The position numbers and the translations under genes were made by a program. A model generated the notes under the pieces. It was not told where the DNA came from. It made no database searches and saw only the letters and a program-made list of their open reading frames with translations. 28,967 nucleotides of DNA from an uncultured Blautia sp. (GTDB lineage: Bacteria > Bacillota > Clostridia > Lachnospirales > Lachnospiraceae), in assembly GCA_900765525.1 (NCBI GenBank), contig CAAFRY010000145.1:1-28967 (forward strand). Reading direction: 5' to 3'. Shown piece after piece: positions 16,071-23,535 of the stretch (the stretch's first letter is position 1; each line of letters opens with the position of its first letter).

Positions 16071-17596
16071 AAAGCAGAGAGATTGAGAAAGTAATATTAG
16101 GAAAACCTTTAACCATCCAGGAATTTGTGGCAGTGGCCAGATTTCATGCCACTGTGGAATTCTCAGAGGAATATAAAAAAAGGGTAGAAAAATCCAGACA
16201 GATTATTGAGAAATGTGTGGAAGAGAAAAAAGTAGTGTACGGCACCACCACAGGCTTTGGCGCTCTGGTTACCAAAAATATTCCAAAAGACCAGGCAGAG
16301 AAGCTTCAGAGAAATATTATCATTACCCATTCTACCTCTGTGGGAGAATCTTTTGAGGAAGAGGTAGTAAGAGGCATTATACTGATGGTGCTGCAGAGCC
16401 TTGGGAAAGGGGTCAGCGGCGTCCGCCTGGAACTGCTGGAGTGCTATCGCCAGCTTCTGAATAAAAATTTGATTCCCTATGTGCCAAAAGAAGGTTCTGT
16501 AGGTTACCTCTGTGCAGAGGCTCATGTGGCAGCGGCTCTTCTGGGGGAAGGAAAAGCCTGGTATGAAGGGGTTCTCTATGACAGCAAAACCGCATTGGAG
16601 AAAGCAGGAATGGAGCCCTTTGTGCTAAGCTACAAGGAAGGCCTGGCTCTTACCAACGGAGTTTCATCTCCGGCAGCCATGGCGGCTTTGGCCGTATATG
16701 ATATGCGCAATGCCATAAGAAGCGCAGACGTGGTGGGAGCTATTTCCTTTGAAGCTTTGCAGGGACAGTTAAAGGCCTATGACGATAGGGTGCTGGCCTG
16801 CCGCCCCTTTAAGGAGATAAAGGAGACAGCAGATATTATGAAAGCTGTGCTGAAGGATTCCCAGGTGCTGGAGGCTGCTAAAGGAAACCATGTACAGGAC
16901 CCACTGTCTCTGCGGTGTATTCCCCAGCTTCACGGAGCCGTAAAGAAAACCCTGGAGGATGCCTGGGAAGCTGTGGAAATTGAGATTAACGGCTGTGGGG
17001 ACAACCCTATTGTCACAGGAGAGCCGGAGGACTTTGACGTATTTTCCAATGGAAATCCGGACAGCTCCTATATGGGTATTGAAATGGATTCCCTGTGCAT
17101 AGCGGCTACTGCAGCGGCGAAGATGTCAGAGCGTAGAAACGTGCGCTTCCTGGATGAAAAGCTGTCTTCTTATCCTTACTTTCTGGTGAAGAATCCGGGG
17201 CTTAACTCCGGACTGATGATTCCCCAGTATACCCAGGCAGGGCTTTTAAATGATATGAAAATCCTGTCCCATCCTGCTTCTGTGGACAGCATGACCACCA
17301 GCGCCAACCAGGAAGATTATGTGGCTATGGGATATAATGCCTGTAAGAAAGCCCTGGAATGTGTGAAAAAGCTGGAATACATATTGGCCATTGAATTGTT
17401 TTCCGCTTACCAGGCTCAGCAGTTTACCGATAAGGAGCTGAAGCGGGGGGAGGGAAGCCAGAAAGTGCTGGATTACCTGGCTGGAGTGATTCCTGTTATG
17501 GAGGAGGATATTTACATTCATCCTCATCTGGAAAAACTGCAGCAGGAAATACATAAAGAAAAAATTGTGGAGTGTGTGGAAAATGACGTGAAATAA
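16067..17596 (+). CDS. Histidine-ammonia-lyase homologue lacking the MIO triad; probable ergothionase-type trimethylammonia-lyase
   Basis: This 509-residue protein has the aromatic-amino-acid lyase fold. It retains Y58 in YGTTTGFG, LQRNIIITHSTSVGE (His88 matches HAL His83), LTNG, QDPLSLRC, and SANQED, whose Glu aligns with the imidazole-binding Glu414 of HAL. The cofactor site is changed: HAL has GSVG-Ala-Ser-Gly-Asp, whereas here GSVG is followed by Tyr147-Leu148-Cys149-Ala150, so no MIO can form. The active-site Tyr280 of HAL is Leu (QDPLSLR). MIO-free HAL relatives include ergothionase, which eliminates trimethylamine from ergothioneine by acid/base catalysis. The adjacent quaternary-amine transporter fits. 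Ergothioneine, hercynine or another betaine are candidates; the exact substrate is inferred, and an inactive homologue is the main alternative. Confidence 0.78.
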   Translation: MKSREIEKVILGKPLTIQEFVAVARFHATVEFSEEYKKRVEKSRQIIEKCVEEKKVVYGTTTGFGALVTKNIPKDQAEKLQRNIIITHSTSVGESFEEEVVRGIILMVLQSLGKGVSGVRLELLECYRQLLNKNLIPYVPKEGSVGYLCAEAHVAAALLGEGKAWYEGVLYDSKTALEKAGMEPFVLSYKEGLALTNGVSSPAAMAALAVYDMRNAIRSADVVGAISFEALQGQLKAYDDRVLACRPFKEIKETADIMKAVLKDSQVLEAAKGNHVQDPLSLRCIPQLHGAVKKTLEDAWEAVEIEINGCGDNPIVTGEPEDFDVFSNGNPDSSYMGIEMDSLCIAATAAAKMSERRNVRFLDEKLSSYPYFLVKNPGLNSGLMIPQYTQAGLLNDMKILSHPASVDSMTTSANQEDYVAMGYNACKKALECVKKLEYILAIELFSAYQAQQFTDKELKRGEGSQKVLDYLAGVIPVMEEDIYIHPHLEKLQQEIHKEKIVECVENDVK

Positions 17597-17610
17597 GAGA
17601 GGAGAAGTTT

Positions 17611-19218
17611 ATGGAAAAAGTAAAAATCAGAAAACCCGTATTTGTTACGATGTTGATTCTCTATGCAGTGATTATTATAGTGGGCCTGGTTTGGCCGGAA
17701 GCTTTTGCAGAAGCGGAGGGGCAGATTGTTAATTTTGCAGCCTCCTGGTTTGGATGGCTCTATGATTTGACTGCCCTTATCATGCTGGGCATCTGTATAT
17801 GGGTCATGTTTTCAAAGAAAGTAGGAAAGATTCGGCTGGGAGGAGAAAATGCCAAGCCGATTATGAGCCGGTGGAACTGGTTCGTTATTTCCCTGTGCGG
17901 CGGTATTGCCACTGGTATTGTATTCTGGGGTATTGCAGAGCCTATTACACACTTCATGTCCCCCATACCCGGCTATGGATATGAGGCGGAGACTGCCCAG
18001 GGAGCTCTGTACGCTTTAAGTACCTGCTACCTTCACTGGGGTCCTGTACTCTATGCCTTCTATGCAGTGGCAGGAATCGGTATCGGCGTGGCTGTGTATA
18101 ACCTGAAGCTTCCTTACAGGGTGTGTTCCTGTCTGTATCCTATTTTAGGGAAGCGGGCCATGGGCGCTATAGGAACCGTAGTGGACATTCTCTGTCTCTT
18201 TGGTCTGGCCGGCGGCGTTTCTTCGTCCCTTGGAGTTTCCGCCATGCAGCTTGGAGCAGGACTGGGTATTATCACAAATGTGAATCCAACTAACTTTATG
18301 TGGGCGGTTATTCTGATTACCATAGTTATCACCTTTATTATTTCCAGTTACACAGGTATCGGACGTGGAGTGCGGTTCCTGTCAGATAAAAATGCCAAGA
18401 TTTATATTGGACTTATGGTATTTGTGCTTATCTTCGGTCCTACCAAATATATCCTGAATATGACCACAGAGGCTTTTGGCTTCCATTTGGACAACTTCTT
18501 CATGCAGTCCACTTATCTGGACACTTTTGAAGGCGGCATGTGGCCTACCTGGTGGACCATTAACTACTGGAGCTTTATGATTGCCTATACACCTCTTATT
18601 GGAATGTTTCTGGCGAAAATTGCCAGAGGAAGAACCCTGAAAGAGTTTACCCTTTTTAATTTCCTGCTTCCGGGAGGTTTTGGGATTTTGTGGTTCGGTA
18701 TTTTTGGTTCTTCTTCCATCAATATCCAGGAAACAGCAGGGGGTATCTGGGAATCCATGAATGAGCTGGGAACAGAGTCGGCGGTATTCGCCTTTTTTGA
18801 ACACTTCCCTCTGTCCACAGTGATGAGTATACTGTTTATGATTACCGCCTTTTTGTCTGTGGTAACCCTGGCGGACTCTATGACCACCACCATTTCTTCC
18901 CTTTCTATTAAAGCGAAAAATGCGGCTACTGTAGAGCCTCCGGCAAAAGTTAAGATTTTCTGGGGAATCGTTATGTCTCTGCTGGCTTTTATCAATATTG
19001 TGACAGCCAGCAATGTAGGGAAGGTAAGTGGAATCGATGCAACAAAGCAGCTTGCAATCGTCAGCGCTTTTCCTTTATTGTTTGTCATTGTGGTGATGAA
19101 CTACAGCACAGTAAAGATGCTGATACAGTATAAAAAATACGGTACCGCCGATTACCCGGAGGAATCTGTGGTAGAAAAAGAGCTGCAGGTGGACCATGAG
19201 GAGGAAGGAACGTCATGA
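17611..19218 (+). CDS. BCCT-family betaine/quaternary amine transporter
   Basis: This 535-residue carrier with about 12 membrane helices belongs to the betaine/carnitine/choline transporter family. Family features include the C-G-G-I-A-T-G-I start of TM3 (about residue 95-102), YLHWGPVLYAFYA in TM4 and GMFLAKIARGRTLKEF after TM8. The aromatic box that cages trimethylammonium groups is altered: where BetP has Trp-Trp-x2-Trp in TM8, this protein reads W320-S-F322-M323-I-A-Y326. W143 and Y151 of the TM4 part are kept. No long osmosensing C-terminal tail is visible, favouring a nutrient-uptake or exchanger role. It follows the lyase by 14 bases and overlaps the aconitase X gene (ATGA). Confidence 0.92.
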   Translation: MEKVKIRKPVFVTMLILYAVIIIVGLVWPEAFAEAEGQIVNFAASWFGWLYDLTALIMLGICIWVMFSKKVGKIRLGGENAKPIMSRWNWFVISLCGGIATGIVFWGIAEPITHFMSPIPGYGYEAETAQGALYALSTCYLHWGPVLYAFYAVAGIGIGVAVYNLKLPYRVCSCLYPILGKRAMGAIGTVVDILCLFGLAGGVSSSLGVSAMQLGAGLGIITNVNPTNFMWAVILITIVITFIISSYTGIGRGVRFLSDKNAKIYIGLMVFVLIFGPTKYILNMTTEAFGFHLDNFFMQSTYLDTFEGGMWPTWWTINYWSFMIAYTPLIGMFLAKIARGRTLKEFTLFNFLLPGGFGILWFGIFGSSSINIQETAGGIWESMNELGTESAVFAFFEHFPLSTVMSILFMITAFLSVVTLADSMTTTISSLSIKAKNAATVEPPAKVKIFWGIVMSLLAFINIVTASNVGKVSGIDATKQLAIVSAFPLLFVIVVMNYSTVKMLIQYKKYGTADYPEESVVEKELQVDHEEEGTS

Positions 19219-20522
19219 TTTGGCTTAGTCAGGAAGAGCAGGATATGTTAGAGGGCAGGCAGGGAAGACTGAAGCAGACAGCCATGGAAAATATCCTCCG
19301 TTACGCCCGGGTTCTGGGAGCGGAAGAACTTTGCAGAGTTACCAAAGCAACGGTGTTCTGCGGTGCCCACAATTATCTGGATGTATGTAAAAGCCAGGAT
19401 TTCCATGAGGTTTTCAGCAAAATGAACCTGGCCAGGGACGAAAGGATTCCTTTTGATTGTGTGGACAAAGGGTGCTATGTCCAGTCCTGTGTAGCGGCCA
19501 GCGACCAGTTCGAATATGAAGTTTTCGACCAGCCTAAAGAGGTTTTTGATAAGAACAGCTATTACCTGGAGGAGGCCAGAAAAGCAGGGGTAATCATTGC
19601 AGGCTCCTGTTCCCCTTACCTTATGGGCTGGCTCCCTGTCAGGGGAGAGCATTTTGTTACCACAGAATCCGGAGTGACCATTATGGGAAATTCTCTGTGG
19701 GGAGCCTGCTGCAATGCGGACGGAATAGAAGCTGCCTTTTGGTCGGCTATCTGCGGAAGGACCCCTAAATGGGGATACCATGTAAAAGAGAACCGGTACG
19801 GCACTCATTTATTCCACATAAAGGCACATCTCCATACGGTTTTGGATTGGGAGGTTCTGGGAAAGGCCATGGGAAAAAGGCTGCCTCTTACAGGCTGTAC
19901 TCCGGTGATTGCCGGGGATTTCCAGGGAGCGGATTTTGTGAAGCTGAAAAGCTTTTTTACCTCTTTGGCTATTACCACGAACTGCAGAATGTGCCATATT
20001 GTAGGCATTACTCCTGAGGCTAATACGGTGGAGGAAGCTTTCATGGGACATGAGATACAGGGAGAAGAAACACTTTACGATGAGGATATTGCCAGGGCTT
20101 ATGAGAAGTTATGCGAGGAAAAGGAAGGCTCTGTGGATTTGGTAAGCCTGGGCTGTCCCCATTATGACATCCACCAGATACAGGAGGTGGCGGAATATAT
20201 CAAGGGTAAGAAGGTTCATGAAGGAACCAGATTCATGGTCTGGACCGTATATCCGGTAAAAGCCATGGCAGATTTAAACGGCTACACCCAGATAATCCAG
20301 GAAGCAGGAGGCAGTATCCAGACCAGCACCTGCCCTGTTACCATTGGAGAGTGCTTTTTAAAGCATTATCCCGGCCAGGTCTATGACAGCCTGAAGCAGT
20401 CGGGCAGCGTCCGTTCTGACGGTTCGGCGGAAAGAGTATATTATACCGACAAGTTCCGCTGTATTGACGCAGCCATATCCGGCTGCTGGAAGGAGGAATA
20501 CAGGTGGAAAAAAGAATTCTGA
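19215..20522 (+). CDS. Aconitase X large (catalytic) subunit, copy 1, divergent
   Basis: This 435-residue homologue of the AcnX catalytic domain (DUF521) belongs to an iron-sulfur dehydratase family that includes cis-3-hydroxy-L-proline dehydratase and archaeal mevalonate-5-phosphate dehydratase. The N-terminal LSQEEQDMLEG and the GCPHYDIHQI motif are family hallmarks. Compared with copy 2, the substrate loop differs: GARSNREG of copy 2 is GACCNADG here, and FSESSATPY is TTESGVTIM. An insertion near residues 75-105 adds several Cys (CVDKGCYVQSC). The substrate is therefore probably different from copy 2. GAGGAAGGA precedes the ATG. The matching small subunit overlaps its 3' end. Confidence 0.88.
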   Translation: MIWLSQEEQDMLEGRQGRLKQTAMENILRYARVLGAEELCRVTKATVFCGAHNYLDVCKSQDFHEVFSKMNLARDERIPFDCVDKGCYVQSCVAASDQFEYEVFDQPKEVFDKNSYYLEEARKAGVIIAGSCSPYLMGWLPVRGEHFVTTESGVTIMGNSLWGACCNADGIEAAFWSAICGRTPKWGYHVKENRYGTHLFHIKAHLHTVLDWEVLGKAMGKRLPLTGCTPVIAGDFQGADFVKLKSFFTSLAITTNCRMCHIVGITPEANTVEEAFMGHEIQGEETLYDEDIARAYEKLCEEKEGSVDLVSLGCPHYDIHQIQEVAEYIKGKKVHEGTRFMVWTVYPVKAMADLNGYTQIIQEAGGSIQTSTCPVTIGECFLKHYPGQVYDSLKQSGSVRSDGSAERVYYTDKFRCIDAAISGCWKEEYRWKKEF

Positions 20523-20926
20523 AAGGCAGAGGTGTGATTCCGGGCATTGTGGAAGGGACGGCTATTGTTTGTCCCGGCAGCATTACCGGCTGGGGAGGAA
20601 TTGACCCTTCTACAGGTGTCATCAAGGATTACGAAAACGAAAACAAAGGAAAAACCATTAAGGACAGTATTCTCATTATGCCGGGAAGCAAAGGCTCCAA
20701 CGGCTGGTCCTGCTATTTTGGAGCAGCCAGAGCTGCCGGGTGCGCTCCCAGAGGGTGGGCTTTTTCAAAAATTGACAGCAGTGCAGGGGTTGCCAGCGCT
20801 GTTATGCAGATTCCCACAGTGGTAGATTTTTCCAGGGAGGAAGACCCCTGTCTGTGTATAAAAACAGGGGATTATGTGAGATTGGACGGGGAAAAGGGAA
20901 CCCTGGAAATTCTTCACAGGCCATAG
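20504..20926 (+). CDS. Aconitase X small (swivel) subunit, copy 1
   Basis: This 140-residue protein corresponds to the aconitase X swivel domain (DUF126), the separately encoded small subunit of type II AcnX enzymes. Family features include the GRGVIPGIVEGTAIV start, WGGIDPSTGVIKD and the phosphate/serine loop region GSKGSNGWSCYF, which in most members reads closer to GxGSSSGS. The start is a GTG at 20504 with GGAGGA 7 bases upstream, 19 bases inside the large-subunit gene. The unusual loop matches the divergence of its large subunit, as expected for a co-evolving pair. Confidence 0.88.
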   Translation: MEKRILKGRGVIPGIVEGTAIVCPGSITGWGGIDPSTGVIKDYENENKGKTIKDSILIMPGSKGSNGWSCYFGAARAAGCAPRGWAFSKIDSSAGVASAVMQIPTVVDFSREEDPCLCIKTGDYVRLDGEKGTLEILHRP

Positions 20927-20953
20927 GAGATAATAGGAAAGGAAGGACTTGCA

Positions 20954-22342
20954 ATGATTGTAAAGGAGATACAGGATTGGGAGATACAGATGATTCATGA
21001 GAAATCTCTGGAAATATTAGAAGAGGTAGGCGTGAATTTTGAACATGAGGAAATTCTGGAATTCTTTCGCAAAAGCGGTGTAAAGACGGAGGGCTGCAGA
21101 GTATTTTTTACTCCACAGCAGGTAGAGGCACAGCTGGAGAACCTGCAGGAGTCCTTTGTTATAGAAACGCCTTTTGCAAGTCTGAAAATCGGCGGGGGAA
21201 GCAGGGCTGTGGCCACTGCTTCCGGAGCTATGACAATCCTGAAGGAGGGAAAGATTGTAACTCCTTCGGTGGAGGATTATATTGACCTGAAAAAAATGGA
21301 CGATATGAGTCCTTTTGTCAATCTGGGCTGCGTGCCCGGTATTTACGCCGCAGGACTGCCGGAGGGAGAGACAGAGCTGGTGAAAACAGCTCTCAGTCTC
21401 CGCTATTCCAAGAAGCCTCTTATCGCCTCCTGTGAGACCGGCAGAAGCGCTGCCCAGTCCATTAGATTTATCAAAGAATTTTACGGAGATACAGGGGCTT
21501 ACTATACCCTGGGGATTGAAAACATTATATCTCCTCTCCGCTATTGCCGGGAGGACGTAGCTGCCACCTTGGCCTATGTCCGGCAGAATCAGCCGGTATG
21601 TATCACCTGTTGTTCTGCCCCGGGCATGTCCAGCCCTATTACTGTGGGAGGGACGGTGGTACAAAATAACGCAGAAATTCTGGCGGGCATAGTCATGACT
21701 CAGATGGTAAATCCGGGAGTGCCGGTGATATACGGAAATGTTACTTACAGCTCGGATTTAAGAAAGGCAGTGCCTATTTCCTGGGGACCGGAGGTAGCTA
21801 TATTTATGCAGTATGCAAAGGCTATGGCAGATTATTACCGGATGCCCTGCCGGGTGGGGGGCTCTCTTTCCGGCGCTAAGCAGCTGGACTGGCAGGACGG
21901 TGCAGAGACGGCAGTATCTATGATGACTACTTTGGATTGCCATACGGATTTGATGTTTCATGCCTTTGGAGAGCTGGACTGCCTGAATGTATTCAGTCTG
22001 GAAAAATATCTGCTGGATGAGGAGATTTTGGAGGCCAGGCTTTCCGTGGAGAAAAAAGAATATATTACAGAAGAAAATATACAGATGGACATGATAAAGC
22101 GGGTAGGTCCCAGAGGAACCTATATGCTGGAGGACGAGACACTGGAGCTGTACCGGACGGAGCTGTTCCATCCCCGCCTGTTTAACTGTGAGAATTACCA
22201 TGACTGGCAGCAGCAAGGGATGACCTCCGTGGTACATAAGGCCCACGGGGCCGTGGAGGAACGGCTGGCGGCATATGAAGCTCCGGTTTACGATACCAGG
22301 AGAAACCAGATGCTGGAGGATGTACTTTCTGTATTAGGCTGA
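20954..22342 (+). CDS. MttB-superfamily (trimethylamine methyltransferase-like) protein 2, non-pyrrolysine
   Basis: This 462-residue paralogue of MttB-like 1 shares its landmarks: IHEKSLEILEEVGVNFEHEE at the start, CCSAPGMSSPITVGGTVVQNNAEILAG in the core, and YRMPCRVGGSLSGAKQLDWQDGAE, with conserved VNPG-PVIYGNVTYSSD. No in-frame TAG is present, so it is not a pyrrolysine enzyme. The pair may handle successive demethylations or two related amines. AAGGAAGG lies before the ATG, 27 bases after the swivel subunit. As for copy 1, no corrinoid protein is encoded nearby, which leaves the methyl acceptor unidentified. Confidence 0.88.
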   Translation: MIVKEIQDWEIQMIHEKSLEILEEVGVNFEHEEILEFFRKSGVKTEGCRVFFTPQQVEAQLENLQESFVIETPFASLKIGGGSRAVATASGAMTILKEGKIVTPSVEDYIDLKKMDDMSPFVNLGCVPGIYAAGLPEGETELVKTALSLRYSKKPLIASCETGRSAAQSIRFIKEFYGDTGAYYTLGIENIISPLRYCREDVAATLAYVRQNQPVCITCCSAPGMSSPITVGGTVVQNNAEILAGIVMTQMVNPGVPVIYGNVTYSSDLRKAVPISWGPEVAIFMQYAKAMADYYRMPCRVGGSLSGAKQLDWQDGAETAVSMMTTLDCHTDLMFHAFGELDCLNVFSLEKYLLDEEILEARLSVEKKEYITEENIQMDMIKRVGPRGTYMLEDETLELYRTELFHPRLFNCENYHDWQQQGMTSVVHKAHGAVEERLAAYEAPVYDTRRNQMLEDVLSVLG

Positions 22343-22356
22343 AAGGAAGGAAAAAT

Positions 22357-23385
22357 ATGGGGACGGTAGTAAAAACAGAAGAAATCAAAACTTTAATGAG
22401 ACAGGCCCTGGCTCTGCGTGGGGTAACAGGAGAATATGCGGAGTTTATTATTGCAGATTATGTGGAATCGGAGACAGAGGGGCATAAAACCCACGGGCTG
22501 TCTAAATTTTTAACCATAGATATTGGGCTTTCCAAGCGCCAGGGGGATTTAAAATTAGTAAAGCAGAAGGGCTGCTATGCCATGGTGGACGGAAACCGGG
22601 AGCTGGGACATATCGGGGCCCTGTATGCGGTTAATCTGGCCATTGACCTGGCAAAGAAAAACGGCGTGGGAATTGTGGCACTGAAGAATGTAAGCCGGTA
22701 TTCCAGAATTACACCATACGGAAGAAAAATAGGGCAGGAAGGCCTTATCGGGATTATCACCAATAACGGAGGACCGGGATGTGTAGCTCCCTTTGGGGGA
22801 AAACAGGGACTGTTCGGAACAAATCCTCTGTGCTTTGCTTTTCCTTCAAAAGGAAAACAGCCCTATGTCTTTGATTTTGCTACTGCTCAGAAGGTTTGGG
22901 GAGAGGTGAGACAGGCTATTGTAGAGCAGAGGCCTTTAGCCAGAGATTCTTTTCTGGATAAGGACGGAAATTTCACCACAGACCCGGAGGCCGTTCAGTG
23001 CGGAATACCTTTTGGCGGGCCAAAGGGCTACGCTCTGTGCTATGGGCTGGAGCTTATGACAGGGGCCTTTATGGGAGCAAAAATGGGAAATAAAGCAGAA
23101 GATGAATATGATTTGGGCTATCTTTTCACCGCACTTTCCCCTGACATGTTTACGGATTTGGAAAGCTTTCAGGAGGAGGCAGATGAGATGGCCCGGGCCG
23201 TGAGAAATTGTCCTCCTATAAAAGAAGGGGGAAAGGTTTTTGTGCCGGGGGAAATTTTCGCAGGAAAAGCAGTCAGTGAGATTCCTCAGGACAGCCTTGA
23301 AGTGGAAGACCAGGTATATGAAAGATTAAAAATCATGAGCGTTTCCCTGAAGGGCGGCTATGAAAATAGTAAAAAAATGAACTGA
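22357..23385 (+). CDS. Ldh2-family NAD(P)-dependent 2-hydroxyacid / cyclic-imine reductase
   Basis: This 342-residue member of the Ldh2/malate-lactate dehydrogenase family includes malate, ureidoglycolate and sulfolactate dehydrogenases and the delta1-pyrroline-2-carboxylate/piperideine reductases. Landmarks: ESETEGHKTHGLSKF (about 38-52), NNGGPGCVAPFGGKQGLFGTNPLCFAFP (about 145-172), and FGGPKGYALCYGLELMTG (about 223-241). Where most family members carry the catalytic His (SxHFGxAGYY), this one reads V-S-R114-Y-S-R-I-T-P-Y-G, so the usual acid/base His is Arg. Several pyrroline-carboxylate reductases pair with AcnX hydroxyproline dehydratases, which makes imine reduction attractive here. AAGGAAGG precedes the ATG, 15 bases after MttB-like 2. 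Confidence 0.88.
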   Translation: MGTVVKTEEIKTLMRQALALRGVTGEYAEFIIADYVESETEGHKTHGLSKFLTIDIGLSKRQGDLKLVKQKGCYAMVDGNRELGHIGALYAVNLAIDLAKKNGVGIVALKNVSRYSRITPYGRKIGQEGLIGIITNNGGPGCVAPFGGKQGLFGTNPLCFAFPSKGKQPYVFDFATAQKVWGEVRQAIVEQRPLARDSFLDKDGNFTTDPEAVQCGIPFGGPKGYALCYGLELMTGAFMGAKMGNKAEDEYDLGYLFTALSPDMFTDLESFQEEADEMARAVRNCPPIKEGGKVFVPGEIFAGKAVSEIPQDSLEVEDQVYERLKIMSVSLKGGYENSKKMN

Positions 23386-23403
23386 CGGACGGATACAGAA
23401 ACC

Positions 23404-23498
23404 GTCGGAACTAATATAGAATCAATATAGAACCACTATAGAACCACTATAGAACCAAAATGGATTCGGCATAGAACTGACATAGAAAAGAATTGACA
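23404..23498 (+). promoter_or_regulatory. 11-bp direct-repeat array with in-phase TTGACA (candidate SARP operator/promoter)
   Basis: Eight consecutive 11-base units run from 23404 to 23491. Those beginning at 23415, 23426, 23437 and 23448 start TATAGAA, those at 23470 and 23481 start CATAGAA, and those at 23404 and 23459 are degenerate. The next register (23492) contains TTGACA at 23493-23498. This is the only long gap (150 bases) inside the operon, just before the second aconitase X pair. I see no good -10 at the expected spacing. Period and phase match SARP-type binding sites. Confidence 0.75.
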
Positions 23499-23535
23499 GA
23501 ATCCCCGGCATATGGGGAGAAAAGGAGAAGGTACA

